A stretch of DNA of 64,000 bases from Planctomycetota bacterium (GTDB lineage: Bacteria; Planctomycetota; Phycisphaerae; Phycisphaerales; UBA5793): positions 62,001-126,000 of the forward strand of contig CAUJHZ010000047.1 in NCBI GenBank assembly GCA_963205185.1. Reading direction: 5' to 3'. The first letter of the stretch is position 1, and each line of letters begins with the position of its first letter. This document shows positions 54,027 through 64,000 of this stretch, one piece after another. The notes under the pieces are model-generated. The model saw only the letters and a list, made by a program, of their open reading frames with translations, did not search any database and had not been told where the DNA came from. The position numbers and the translations under genes are program-made.

Positions 54027-54797
54027 CTAACGGCTCCGCGAACTGATCGCCTTGCTGATGGGCATGAGCAGGTGCGGAATGACCCGGTCGTGCGCGATTT
54101 CCTCGGCTGTCGCCGCGAGCGTCTCGAAGATGCTCGGCAACTCTTCGATGTGCTCGATCGGCCCGACGCGGCGCAAACTCAGGAACACGCTGATCGGCTC
54201 GTCGCCGCCGCCCGAATCGGCCGGCGGCGGGCTGTCTTCGCCCGGTTCGGATTCGCCGCTGCGCGTCTTGACTTCAAAGTTCACCTGCACCTGCCGCTCC
54301 GGATCGAGCGCGAAAGTGAAAAACGGCTGCACATCCAGCGCAATCAAGCGGTCAGCATCGACCACGCGGCCCAGCGGCGTGGCGGCGAGCAGCGCTTCGT
54401 AGACGATGTCATCGTGGTTGCCCGGCGCTTCGAGATCGAAGCCGAACATGAGTTCGAGATAATCCACATCGAGCGGGCTGATGCTCAGGTAGAACGGCGC
54501 CACCTCGAGCAGCATGCGGTGGAGCTGGTACGCCTGCGCGAGGCTCTCGGGGTTGACCGTGCCGCTGCGCGCGGCGGTTTGGCGCAGGGCGACCCAGTCG
54601 TACTGCCCGGCGCTGGAGGTGGATTCGAGAGCCAGTTCGCCCTCGAAGCGCCGGAAGCGGTTCATCGTGGGGCGAAACTTGCGGATGCGGTCGAAGAGGT
54701 CCAGAACGGTCTCCCGCCCGGTCGGCAGGTCCATCTTCAGCGCCAGTTTCTGGTTGATGTAGAAGTCGGTGCACAGGGCGCTGAAGCTCGTGGCCAT
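54027..54797 (-). CDS. Conserved protein of unknown function
   Basis: 256 aa, soluble. No catalytic motif recognised. Features include an N-terminal helical region (MATSFSALCTDFYINQKL), an acidic linker (about 190-210) and a C-terminal helix. AGGGGGTGA is 7 nt before ATG 54797, so it is well translated. It stands upstream of the DUF4190-like gene. Confidence 0.75.
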   Translation of the reverse strand: MATSFSALCTDFYINQKLALKMDLPTGRETVLDLFDRIRKFRPTMNRFRRFEGELALESTSSAGQYDWVALRQTAARSGTVNPESLAQAYQLHRMLLEVAPFYLSISPLDVDYLELMFGFDLEAPGNHDDIVYEALLAATPLGRVVDADRLIALDVQPFFTFALDPERQVQVNFEVKTRSGESEPGEDSPPPADSGGGDEPISVFLSLRRVGPIEHIEELPSIFETLAATAEEIAHDRVIPHLLMPISKAISSRSR

Positions 54798-54967
54798 CGC
54801 CGATCACCCCCTTTCAAGAGGCAGAAAGTCGCTCAAGCAGTTGCGGGAAGGGCGTTTTTCAGCCCCCGCGGCCATGCCGGCCGCGCCGATCCGTAAACAA
54901 TACGCGGCAGAGAGGGGTTTGGTTGGGTTGAAGAGGTTTTTGGTTCTTCCGCCTGCCGATCGATCTC

Positions 54968-55636
54968 TCAACCTCCGGCTCCGCCGGGGGATCGCTTGAG
55001 TAACCGACCACACTCGCTGCAAACCGCCGAACTGCCTCGCGGATAGCCACAGGCCGGGCACCGGCGTTGCCGACGGCGGACCAAACGCCGAATCGCGCCG
55101 GGGACCACGAAGATCGCAAGCAGCACACCGCCAAAGCCGCCTGTGTTCACGGCGAAGCCGAACCAGATCGGTTGGTACGGAAGGATGATCGGCAGCGTCT
55201 CGTCCCTCGGCGGATTCAGCGCCTTGGCTCCGAGTACGAATCCGTCCTCGATGACGATCGATCGCTGCTCTGCGCCCGCCGACGCGGGTGTCGGACGAAC
55301 TCGCGCTGACAGCGCCAGCATCGGCCAGCCACATCCGATGTGAGCAATGGCAGCCATCTTCGTGGTCGCGTTGGGCTCCCACCACGTGCGATCCGAATAG
55401 ATCGGGGGAGCCGAGTACGCGTGACCATTTACCCGAGGCGAGTACTCGATCACGAACGCGCATCCAAATCCGGTAGCGGCGTCGATGAAGGTGCGGTACC
55501 CCTGTCCCTGATACCGCATTCGTCGAGATCCCGCCGAAGGGTCACCACGCACGATGGCGCAGCCCCACGCGACGGCCACATTCACCACCGCGCCGAGCAG
55601 CAGAAACAGAACGACTCTGCGAATCCATGCGATCAC
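54968..55636 (-). CDS. Membrane protein with C-terminal zinc ribbon
   Basis: About 222 aa. It has an N-terminal membrane segment (WIRRVVLFLLLGAVVNVAVA) and a second near 165-190 (WFGFAVNTGGFGGVLLAIFVV). The tail RRQRRCPACGYPRGSSAVCSECGRLL is a zinc ribbon like that at 23202. Start GTG 55636 is chosen because it begins the membrane segment; GTG 55663 is possible. Confidence 0.7.
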   Translation of the reverse strand: MIAWIRRVVLFLLLGAVVNVAVAWGCAIVRGDPSAGSRRMRYQGQGYRTFIDAATGFGCAFVIEYSPRVNGHAYSAPPIYSDRTWWEPNATTKMAAIAHIGCGWPMLALSARVRPTPASAGAEQRSIVIEDGFVLGAKALNPPRDETLPIILPYQPIWFGFAVNTGGFGGVLLAIFVVPGAIRRLVRRRQRRCPACGYPRGSSAVCSECGRLLKRSPGGAGG

Positions 55637-55696
55637 GCCGTGATTGTACAGGGGCGAACACACGACTGAGGCCGCAAACTGACGCGGTCTGATCTC

Positions 55697-56377
55697 TCAG
55701 CCTCGATCATCCCCCATGCCCCATGTTTCGCGCTTGAGTCGCAGCAGGTCGGCCATTTCAGCGTCGCTCAGGCGGCGCATTCTGCCCAGCAGGCTCAGTT
55801 CGATCACGAGGCGGCAGTAAGACTCGAGCATCTCCAGCCGGGCCAGGGCGGTCTCGAGCGAATCGCCCACCGTCACCGTGCCGTGGCTGCCCAGCAGAAT
55901 CGCGGCGGTATGCGGCGTCAGCGCCCGGCCCGTCGCCTCGGCGAGCAGACCAGTGCCCGGTGTGACGTACGGCACCAACGGGATGCGGCCCAGCAGCAGT
56001 TCCGCCTCGGGATGAATCCCTTCGGGTAGCGGCTCACCCGTGCACGCCCACGCCGTGCTTCGCGGCGCATGCGAATGAATGACGGCTTCGACGTCGTGCC
56101 GGGCGCGGTAGACGGCCAGATGCACAGCGCGCTCGCTGCTGGGATGCGGGCCGTGGATGAGCGAGCCGTCATCGACGCGCACGACGCACATGCCGTCGGC
56201 GCGCATGTCGCCCTTGCTGACGCCGCTGGGGGTGATGATGATGAGGTCATCATCGAGGCGCGCCGAGATGTTGCCATCGCTGCCAGCGCAGAAGCCCTGA
56301 CGCCACATCCGCTCGCCGACGCGGCAGATCTCGCTGCTGATCGAGTCGTACAGGTCGATGGGAAACGGCAACCCCAT
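55697..56377 (-). CDS. Class II aldolase/adducin family protein (fuculose-phosphate-aldolase-like)
   Basis: 226 aa. Zinc ligands H101-S-H103 and H165 (LLGSHGTVTV) and the catalytic Glu82 (HPSSERAV) are present. The family cleaves or epimerises sugar phosphates (L-fuculose-1-P, L-ribulose-5-P or methylthioribulose-1-P types); which one is not certain. TACACT sits 6 nt before the ATG with no SD, so it is probably leaderless. Confidence 0.9.
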   Translation of the reverse strand: MGLPFPIDLYDSISSEICRVGERMWRQGFCAGSDGNISARLDDDLIIITPSGVSKGDMRADGMCVVRVDDGSLIHGPHPSSERAVHLAVYRARHDVEAVIHSHAPRSTAWACTGEPLPEGIHPEAELLLGRIPLVPYVTPGTGLLAEATGRALTPHTAAILLGSHGTVTVGDSLETALARLEMLESYCRLVIELSLLGRMRRLSDAEMADLLRLKRETWGMGDDRG

Positions 56378-56383
56378 GCGGCA

Positions 56384-56389
56384 AGTGTA
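56384..56389 (-). promoter_or_regulatory. -10 box of a probably leaderless gene (aldolase)
   Basis: TACACT on the minus strand, 6 nt before ATG 56377, no SD. Confidence 0.4.
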
Positions 56390-56436
56390 CTCGACGCCGG
56401 GTGTCGCTCAAGCAACCCCGAAACCGCGCCACCCGG

Positions 56437-56465
56437 TTGACAGGCGACGCAGGTTGTTGTATTAT
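56437..56465 (+). promoter_or_regulatory. Strong promoter of the toxin-antitoxin-like pair
   Basis: Perfect -35 TTGACA (56437-56442), 17-bp spacer, -10 TATTAT (56460-56465; five of six matches). It is the best sigma-70 promoter found in the window. It lies in unusually AT-rich sequence, and AGGAG (56481) and ATG 56492 follow. Confidence 0.8.
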
Positions 56466-56491
56466 ATGATAACAGCGGCAAGGAGAGGCGA

Positions 56492-56740
56492 ATGCCCTGG
56501 CTGGAAGTGATCTGGATTGACGGGCCGGAGGGCAACGTCCAGCACATTGCTTTGCACGGAATCTCTCCCGCGGAAGTTGAAGCGGTGTTGCAGAACCCGC
56601 TCGACGGCGATGTCAGCGATTCATCGGGTCGCCCGATCGCTTTCGGACGGACGCCCAGCGGACGATTCCTGGCGGTGGTCTACGAGCCGATCGATGAGAT
56701 CACGGTTTATCCCATCACCGCATTTGACGTAGAGGAGTAG
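56492..56740 (+). CDS. Small BrnT/DUF4258-like putative toxin
   Basis: 82 aa. The core HGISPAEVEAVLQNPLDGD and GRTPSGRFLAVVYEPIDEI is that of BrnT/RelE-like small proteins, probably an mRNA nuclease (inference). It has a good SD (AGGAG) and the strong promoter. The gene at 56745 encodes an HTH protein 4 bp later, matching toxin-then-antitoxin modules. Confidence 0.78.
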   Translation: MPWLEVIWIDGPEGNVQHIALHGISPAEVEAVLQNPLDGDVSDSSGRPIAFGRTPSGRFLAVVYEPIDEITVYPITAFDVEE

Positions 56741-56744
56741 TGAC

Positions 56745-57113
56745 ATGCCTCAACCCATTCGCAGGTCATCCAAAAAACTTCCGTCCCGCCGCGTCCGCGA
56801 GCTGAAGCGCCTTGCTGAGCAGATCGACCGCGACGAGGGGGAATCGATCAGGCGACGAGGCCGCGCCGTCCGGGCCCGCCACGACGCCCTGCGCGACATC
56901 GTGCAGCTCCTCAAGGCCGAGCGGCAGCGCCTGGGACTGAGCCTGACCGATGTCGGCGAACGGTCCGGGATCGGCAAGGCCAACCTGTCTCGGCTCGAAA
57001 ACGACCCCGATCCGAATCCGACCATCGACACGCTCATGCGCTACGCCGACGCACTGAACAAGGAGATTCGGATCGACATCACGGACCCGCCGCCGCAGCG
57101 CCGATCGGCATAG
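56745..57113 (+). CDS. HTH-XRE family putative antitoxin
   Basis: 122 aa. The Cro/C1-type helix-turn-helix is at about 55-105 (LGLSLTDVGERSGIGKANLSRLEN). The N-terminal ~50 residues are basic. It is likely the antitoxin and autorepressor of the upstream small gene. It starts 4 bp after that gene and shares its promoter. Confidence 0.87.
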   Translation: MPQPIRRSSKKLPSRRVRELKRLAEQIDRDEGESIRRRGRAVRARHDALRDIVQLLKAERQRLGLSLTDVGERSGIGKANLSRLENDPDPNPTIDTLMRYADALNKEIRIDITDPPPQRRSA

Positions 57114-57251
57114 CGGCCAAGCAGCAGACAGATGCTGATTCGTGATGCGTTTGCTGCTTGACGAATGCCTGCCCGGGCGTGGGGGCGGCACTCTGCCGGC
57201 CCATCGTCGCCAACACTCGCAACTCCCCCTCAACCCCGCCGCCGCCTCGTC

Positions 57252-57257
57252 TACAAT
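57252..57257 (+). promoter_or_regulatory. -10 box of a probably leaderless gene (speA)
   Basis: TACAAT, 6 nt before ATG 57264, with no SD. A -35 is not clear. Confidence 0.45.
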
Positions 57258-57263
57258 TCGCCT

Positions 57264-59249
<1,986 letters not shown>

Positions 59250-59291
59250 CCGTTTCCTTCAATCGCCACACCGAGTCGATCGAGAGCGACG

Positions 59292-60176
59292 ATGGCCTAC
59301 CACCACCAGCCGCGCAACCCCGGGTTCCTCGATCTGCCAGCCGAAATGCGCGATCCGCGCGAGTCGCGCTTCGCCGTCCTTCCCGTGCCCTACGACGAGA
59401 CGAGCAGTTGGCAGAAGGGCGCTGACAAGGGCCCGGCCGCGATCATCGACGCCTCGGCCACGGTCGAGTGGTATGACATTCAGACCAATTCCGAGCCCTG
59501 CCGGCGCGGCATCACCACGCTGCCGCCCATCGAGTGGAAGGGTTCTTCCAAGGAACTCGCCGAACTGGTCGAGGCCGCCGTCGATGGCATCTTCGATCGC
59601 GAGCAGATGCCCATCATCCTCGGCGGCGAGCACAGCGTGTCCATCGGCGCCATCCGCGCTGCGGCCCGCCGCGTCAAAGGCCTGAGCGTCCTTCAGATCG
59701 ATGCGCACGGCGACACGCGCGAAGAGTACGAAGGCAACACCTACAGCCACGCGTGCGTCATGGCCTGGGCCCGGCAGTGGTGCCCGATCGTGCAGGTCGG
59801 CATCCGCGCCATCGACGCCGCCGAGGCCGAGACGATGGAGCCCGATTGCGTCTTCTTCGCGCACGACATTGTGCAGAGCGCCGATGCGTCTTGGATGGAT
59901 CGCGCCATCGACCTGCTCAGCGATGATGTCTACCTCACCATCGACCTCGATGCGTTCGATCCGAGCCTCATCCCCGCGACCGGCACGCCCGAACCCGGCG
60001 GGCTGTCGTGGAATGAAGTCGATCGGTTCCTCAATCGCGTCGTAGCCAAGCGTCGCATCGCGGCGTTCGACGTGGTCGAACTGCTCCCCATGCCCGGCCA
60101 CCACGCCAGCGCCTTCACCGCCGCCAAACTGGTCTACCGCCTCATCAGCATGATCGTCGCCCGCGAGCCGACGTAA
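59292..60176 (+). CDS. speB: Agmatinase (ureohydrolase family)
   Basis: 294 aa. The binuclear manganese ligands are visible: H114 (GGEHS), D137/H139/D141 (QIDAHGDTR), then the aspartates of LTIDLDAFDPS. GTPEPGGLSW is also typical. It hydrolyses agmatine to putrescine and urea; arginase-like specificity is less likely given the speA neighbour. Confidence 0.94.
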   Translation: MAYHHQPRNPGFLDLPAEMRDPRESRFAVLPVPYDETSSWQKGADKGPAAIIDASATVEWYDIQTNSEPCRRGITTLPPIEWKGSSKELAELVEAAVDGIFDREQMPIILGGEHSVSIGAIRAAARRVKGLSVLQIDAHGDTREEYEGNTYSHACVMAWARQWCPIVQVGIRAIDAAEAETMEPDCVFFAHDIVQSADASWMDRAIDLLSDDVYLTIDLDAFDPSLIPATGTPEPGGLSWNEVDRFLNRVVAKRRIAAFDVVELLPMPGHHASAFTAAKLVYRLISMIVAREPT

Positions 60177-60503
60177 CAAGCGCCTGCGTCCACAATGAGC
60201 GATTCTCCGTGCGAATCGGGGAATGCCGCCACTCCAAGCCGGGGCGCAGGCTCTGCGAATTTCCGCCCGCCAGATCAACAGGGTGCCGGGGTCAAGCGAC
60301 GCTCCGGGAGCGCAGGCCGCGCGATCGCGCGATTGATGTTCAATGTCTCCGCGCGACCGGTCCGCGATCGAGATGACGCGGTGCTGGGGTCAAGCAACGC
60401 TCTGACTGCCCGGAGCACCAAAGGTGCGCCCCATGCCAGCCCGGGGCAACGCCCCGGGATCGCCTCATAAACCGCCCGCTTCCTGGCTGAAATGCCTCGC
60501 CCA
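60177..60503. other. Intergenic region with short direct repeats and a REP-like palindrome
   Basis: 327 bp between speB and the Gfo/Idh gene. Two near-identical GGTGCYGGGGTCAAGCRACGCTC units lie at about 60283-60304 and 60380-60402. A palindrome CCCGGGGC-AAC-GCCCCGGG spans 60440-60458. No gene is convincing. Confidence 0.6.
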
Positions 60504-61529
60504 TCAAATCCTCACCTGCACACTCTCACCCCTTGCCGCGCTCAACCTCGCTGCGTCGAAGATCTCGACCACGCGCAGCGACTGGCGGGCGGTGACCAGC
60601 AGCGGCGCCCCGTCGCGCACCGCGTCGAAGAAGTTGCGATGCAGATCGGCGGGTGGCGGCGCCTCTGTCACGACCTGCTCGACCTCCTCCGCGTTCCGCG
60701 CCGTCGCCGAGTCCCAGTGGCCGATCAGCGAGCCGCGCTCGCCCACCACCATCCACTTGCACGCCGGGCCGACGGGCGCGACATCGCTCTTGCCCACCAG
60801 CGCCCGCGAGCCGTCTTTGAAGAGCAGATCGATCATGAAGTGGTCATCCGCATCGCCGTAGTGCACGTGCCGCACCTCGCCGAGCACCATGACGACCGGC
60901 CCGGCGTGCTCCATGAGCGCGAGGACTTGGTCGAGCAGGTGAGGCCCCCAGTCGAGCATCGTGCCGCCGCCCAGAGCCGCGGTGATGCGCCACTGCTGGC
61001 GAAACTCGGGCGCTCCGAAGCGCGTCGCCGGCTCGCGCTCGAAGAGCCGGTTCTCGACGCGCAGCGGCCGGCCGATGAACCCACTCTGCACGATCTGCCC
61101 CACGCGAAGAAAGTCGGCGTCCCAGCGCCGGTTGTGATACACGCTGCACAACACGCCGCAACGTTCGCAGACTTCGCAGATGCGCTGCGCCTCGGCGGCC
61201 GTCATCGCCAGCGGCTTTTCGATGAGCACGTGAATGCCGCGCTCGGCCAGCGGCTCCACCACGCTCAACCGCACGCTCGAATGCGGCGCCACCAGCGCCG
61301 CCCGCACGCCGCTGGCCGCGAACTCATCCATGTCGCTGCAGACCTGCGGCACGCCCAGCGCCCTGGCCGCCTCGCGCCGCGCAGGCGTGACGTCGAGCAC
61401 CGCCTGCACCTGCCAGCCCGCCTGGCGCAGCGGCGGCAGGTGGTACAACTCCGCCATGCGGCCGAAGCCGACGATGCCGATCTTCACCGGCTCACCGGTC
61501 GCGCTGTCCGCCGTAACGCCCGCCGCCAT
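60504..61529 (-). CDS. Gfo/Idh/MocA family NAD(P)-dependent oxidoreductase
   Basis: 341 aa. N-terminal Rossmann fold (KIGIVGFGRMAELYHLPPL), the family motif EKPLAMT and a C-terminal alpha/beta substrate domain. It acts on sugars or sugar derivatives; the substrate is not determinable. It starts at ATG 61529; an internal ATG is not needed. Confidence 0.92.
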   Translation of the reverse strand: MAAGVTADSATGEPVKIGIVGFGRMAELYHLPPLRQAGWQVQAVLDVTPARREAARALGVPQVCSDMDEFAASGVRAALVAPHSSVRLSVVEPLAERGIHVLIEKPLAMTAAEAQRICEVCERCGVLCSVYHNRRWDADFLRVGQIVQSGFIGRPLRVENRLFEREPATRFGAPEFRQQWRITAALGGGTMLDWGPHLLDQVLALMEHAGPVVMVLGEVRHVHYGDADDHFMIDLLFKDGSRALVGKSDVAPVGPACKWMVVGERGSLIGHWDSATARNAEEVEQVVTEAPPPADLHRNFFDAVRDGAPLLVTARQSLRVVEIFDAARLSAARGESVQVRI

Positions 61530-61554
61530 GCCCGCCTCGCTCGCGCCTGCCGCA

Positions 61555-62550
61555 TCACGGCTCGTGCCGGTTCAGGTACGCCGTCCATTTCTTCACATCC
61601 GTCGATCGGATCGCATACGTGCTGTAGAGCACATCCGCCGGCTGCGCCGCATACACGACGACGTCGCGCACGACCTTTGACTCGGGTCCGGGCAGATCTT
61701 CGATGTAGCGGATCAACTGCCAGCGCTGCTCGATCGTGATGCTGTCATCATTCATCCGCTCGCGCAGCGTGCGCGTGATGCGCGATTTGACGGCCCGCGT
61801 GTCGCAGGCCGCGGCGATGCGACCCTGCAGATCGAAGATGAGCACGCCCAGCAGCCGCATCCCTGTCTCGGGCATCGCGTCGGCGAGAATCGCGCGAAAC
61901 TTCAGCGCCGGCTGGTTGAGCAACTCCACCTGCTTGTCATCAAAGTGCAGCGCATCCCAGCGCTGCTGCAGTTGAGCCCGCACCTCGGCATCGCGGCCGG
62001 CGCCCAGCGCCAGCGCCTCGAGCGCCTCGTGGGCTTCCGTATCCGCAGACGCGCAGCGAACGAGGCGCGGCAGATTGCCGATGAGCCGCTCGTAGGCATC
62101 GCCGTCCATCGCGCCCCAATCGGCGTCGAAACTGAGCAGTTGCCAGCGGATGTACCCATCCACTGCCGCGTCTTCCCGATCCTGCACGGCCGCGACCGCA
62201 TCGTGCAGGTCGCGCGGGCGAACGAAGTATTCAAACGACTCGGCGAAGTCCGCTTCCTGCCGGGGCAGGTTGCCGGTGGCGCGAAACTGCCGCCCTTCTT
62301 GGCGCAATCTTCCGATGGCGATGTGCAGCGCCGTATCGGGCGCGACGAACGCCGGCTTATCTTTGCCCGGCGAAGCAGCAGCCGGCGCTACATGAGGCTG
62401 CGGTTGCGCCGGTTGCGGCTGAACGGGCTGCGCCGGCGCGGGCGGCTGGGCCGGTGACCCTCCGCCGCCGGAAGACTGCGCGAGCACGACGCCGGCTGTC
62501 GCCAGCACCGCCGCGGTCACCGCGCTCTGGATGGCTCGCCACGTGTGCAT
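61555..62550 (-). CDS. Exported protein of unknown function
   Basis: 331 aa. The signal peptide is 1-25 (ending GVVLAQ), followed by a Gly/Pro/Gln-rich linker (26-70). The rest is alpha-helical (about 75-331). No recognised family. ATG 62550 has GGGAG 5 nt upstream; the frame continues upstream to 62682 without signal-like features. Confidence 0.83.
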   Translation of the reverse strand: MHTWRAIQSAVTAAVLATAGVVLAQSSGGGGSPAQPPAPAQPVQPQPAQPQPHVAPAAASPGKDKPAFVAPDTALHIAIGRLRQEGRQFRATGNLPRQEADFAESFEYFVRPRDLHDAVAAVQDREDAAVDGYIRWQLLSFDADWGAMDGDAYERLIGNLPRLVRCASADTEAHEALEALALGAGRDAEVRAQLQQRWDALHFDDKQVELLNQPALKFRAILADAMPETGMRLLGVLIFDLQGRIAAACDTRAVKSRITRTLRERMNDDSITIEQRWQLIRYIEDLPGPESKVVRDVVVYAAQPADVLYSTYAIRSTDVKKWTAYLNRHEP

Positions 62551-62700
62551 ACTGCTCCCATCCATCCACCAAGCCATCTTACTGGCAACCCGGCCAGCGA
62601 GCAACAGGCCGGTCCGCCGGGGCTCGGCGACCCTGCTCAAAACGAACAGCCGCAGACTCGCGCCTGCGGCTGCCGGTGTCATTCGTATGTCGCGGCGAAC

Positions 62701-63195
62701 TCAGAATGCGAAGTGAGCGAACGCCTTGTTCGCATCCGCCATGCGATGCGTGTTCTCGCGTGTGGTCATAGCCTTGCCTTCGCCTTTTGCGGCGTCGTAC
62801 AACTCGCGGGCGAGGCGGTCGCACATCGGCTTGCCCTTCTCGCCGCGCGAGGCTTCGAGAATCCAGCGGAACGCGAGGCTCTGCTGGCGCTTGCGATTCA
62901 CCTGCACGGGCACCTGGTAGTTCGCTCCGCCGACGCGCTTCGACCGCACTTCCACCTGCGGGCGGACGTTGTTGATCGCCCGCTCGAAGATCTCGATCGC
63001 GGAGCGCGGCAGATCCTGGTTCTTGTCCTTCTCGAGCCGGTCGGCGATGCGATCGAGCGCATCATACACGACGCGTTCGGCGACTGACTTCTTGCCGTCT
63101 TTCATGACGCAGTTGATGAAGCGGGCCAGCGTGGTGTTCTGAAACTTCGGGTCCGGCCGCAACTGCTTGTCAGCCTTGGTAATCCGTCCTGCCAT
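62701..63195 (-). CDS. rpsG: 30S ribosomal protein uS7
   Basis: 164 aa. Core motifs are FINCVMKDGKKSVAERVVYDA and KRVGGANYQVPV, and the C-terminus ends FAHFAF. An AGGAGA ribosome binding site precedes the ATG. It follows rpsL after 187 bp in the standard str order. fusA and tuf are not next; an exported-protein gene lies downstream. Confidence 0.97.
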   Translation of the reverse strand: MAGRITKADKQLRPDPKFQNTTLARFINCVMKDGKKSVAERVVYDALDRIADRLEKDKNQDLPRSAIEIFERAINNVRPQVEVRSKRVGGANYQVPVQVNRKRQQSLAFRWILEASRGEKGKPMCDRLARELYDAAKGEGKAMTTRENTHRMADANKAFAHFAF

Positions 63196-63382
63196 TGAAA
63201 TCTCCTGTCTGGCTCATCCGGCCGATCGTGCGATCGACCCGTCTGTTCACCGCGGCGGCTGGCGAGGCCCGGCGCGATTACTTGCCGTCTGGTTGTGCCG
63301 CGCTCACTGCGAGCGCGGGTAAGGTGCGTTGAAGTTTTCCACCCGCCGCGGCGGCGGCCTCTGAAGAGGTCGCCGACGATGC
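63196..63382 (-). promoter_or_regulatory. Long rpsL-rpsG spacer with hairpin
   Basis: 187 bp. An 8-bp stem with 5-nt loop (CCGCGCTC / GAGCGCGG, 63298-63318) lies in the middle. In E. coli the rpsL-rpsG intercistronic region is the S7 autoregulation target, so this could play a similar role (inference). Confidence 0.4.
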
Positions 63383-63754
63383 TTACTTGCCGCGTTTGGC
63401 GCCGTACTTCGAGCGGCCGCGCTTGCGGCCATCCACGCCGAGGCAGTCCAGCGCCCCGCGAACGACGTGGTAGCGGACGCCGGGCAGGTCGCGGACGCGG
63501 CCGCCGCGAACGAGCACGATCGAGTGCTCCTGCAGGTTGTGTCCTTCGCCGCCGATGTAGGCGGTCACTTCCTTGCCGTTGCTCAGGCGGACGCGGCAGA
63601 CCTTGCGAAGCGCCGAGTTGGGCTTCTTGGGCGTCACCGTCTTGACCTGAAGACACACGCCACGCTTCTGCGGGCACGCGGCGAGGTCTTTGACCTTGCT
63701 CTTGGGCTTGGGCGAGACGCGGGGATTGCGAACCAATTGATTAATCGTCGGCAT
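63383..63754 (-). CDS. rpsL: 30S ribosomal protein uS12
   Basis: 123 aa, normal length, at the decoding centre. K43 is conserved ([11 protein letters not shown]). The other streptomycin-linked position, 88, is Arg ([13 protein letters not shown]) instead of the usual Lys. It is the first gene of the rpsL-rpsG pair. Confidence 0.97.
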   Translation of the reverse strand: MPTINQLVRNPRVSPKPKSKVKDLAACPQKRGVCLQVKTVTPKKPNSALRKVCRVRLSNGKEVTAYIGGEGHNLQEHSIVLVRGGRVRDLPGVRYHVVRGALDCLGVDGRKRGRSKYGAKRGK

Positions 63755-64000
63755 ACCGACCGGGCTCCGTATCTGTCAGCATTGTCGAAAGGGGCGTCCC
63801 CACCAGGGAAGTCGATCCCGCATTCCGAGACGGCAATCATAGCCCCGGCCCGGCGGCGGTCCAGAGGGGCAAAGAGAGGCCCTGGGCACTGCGAATCAGG
63901 CAGCGGGCATCGGGCAAGAGCACCCGAGGGCGAGTCCGAAGCGTGAGCGAGGAGGATCTGATCCGAGCCCCGACCGTGAGGGAGGGCCCTTGGCGCCCGC
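63755..64000. other. Intergenic upstream of rpsL
   Basis: 246 bp with no convincing gene. It contains CGAGCCCCGACCGTGAGGGA (63963-63982), which looks like a dispersed repeat, and should hold the rpsL promoter on the minus strand. Confidence 0.5.

Noticed and set aside
60195-60470. 91-aa plus-strand frame after speB
   Set aside because: Low-complexity, overlaps the repeats and palindrome, no SD, no family features.

Overview
The window looks like a piece of a GC-rich, Gram-negative, environmental planctomycete chromosome, possibly class Phycisphaerae (inference). Supporting signs are very high GC with long antisense shadow frames, zinc-ribbon tails of the CPxCGYDLRG kind on small membrane proteins, prepilin-type and FG-GAP/choice-of-anchor secreted proteins, a DUF1573-rhodanese-MauE cluster, a Kdo transferase (so an LPS-type envelope) and many dispersed palindromic repeats. 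I saw no rRNA, tRNA, CRISPR array or prophage.

Layout. 1-3226: pyruvate dehydrogenase operon (E1 alpha cut by the window edge, E1 beta, E2). 3346-10913: four secreted proteins (unknown, M14 carboxypeptidase, FG-GAP, beta-helix/choice-of-anchor Q) that appear to share a C-terminal module, with MOSC and CoA-binding genes between them. 11228-20192: short-chain fatty acid transporter, GNATs, methyltransferase, MsbA-like ABC exporter, bL27, Kdo transferase, SMR transporter. 20358-22894: DUF1573, rhodanese and MauE/DoxX genes. 22901-29584: ankyrin lipoprotein, sterol-desaturase-like hydroxylase, vWA protein, prepilin-like protein, and a PAS-GAF-receiver protein. 29810-35120: Gld-like ABC operon (ATPase, permease, GldG-like, DUF4340). 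35134-45376: an eight-gene minus-strand operon in which every junction overlaps. 45689-47493: pyrH and uppP. 47543-48388: a transposase/REP element. 48397-57113: dehydrogenase, HEAT lipoprotein, inactive M16 homologue, unknowns, class II aldolase, and a toxin-antitoxin-like pair. 57264-60176: speA-speB polyamine genes. 60504-63754: Gfo/Idh oxidoreductase, exported protein, rpsG and rpsL.

The most interesting region is 35134-45376. It encodes an ExbB/TolQ proton-channel subunit and two ExbD/TolR subunits. It also encodes a protein whose single membrane anchor carries the TonB-like S-x3-H motif but whose periplasmic part is a von Willebrand A domain with a complete MIDAS. Periplasmic repeat proteins, a protein with a degenerate J-like N-terminus, and a protein with DnaJ-type CxxC repeats are co-encoded. 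I propose a proton-motive-force-driven envelope machine in which a vWA domain replaces the TonB effector domain; this is inference from sequence and gene order.

Other observations: copied 3' ends of two genes (waaA and a DUF4190-like gene), an in-frame dispersed repeat inside uppP, a perfect 32-bp palindrome running into a ribosome binding site, a natural Arg at the streptomycin-resistance position 88 of S12, and several genes that look leaderless (a -10 box 6-8 nt before the ATG and no Shine-Dalgarno).
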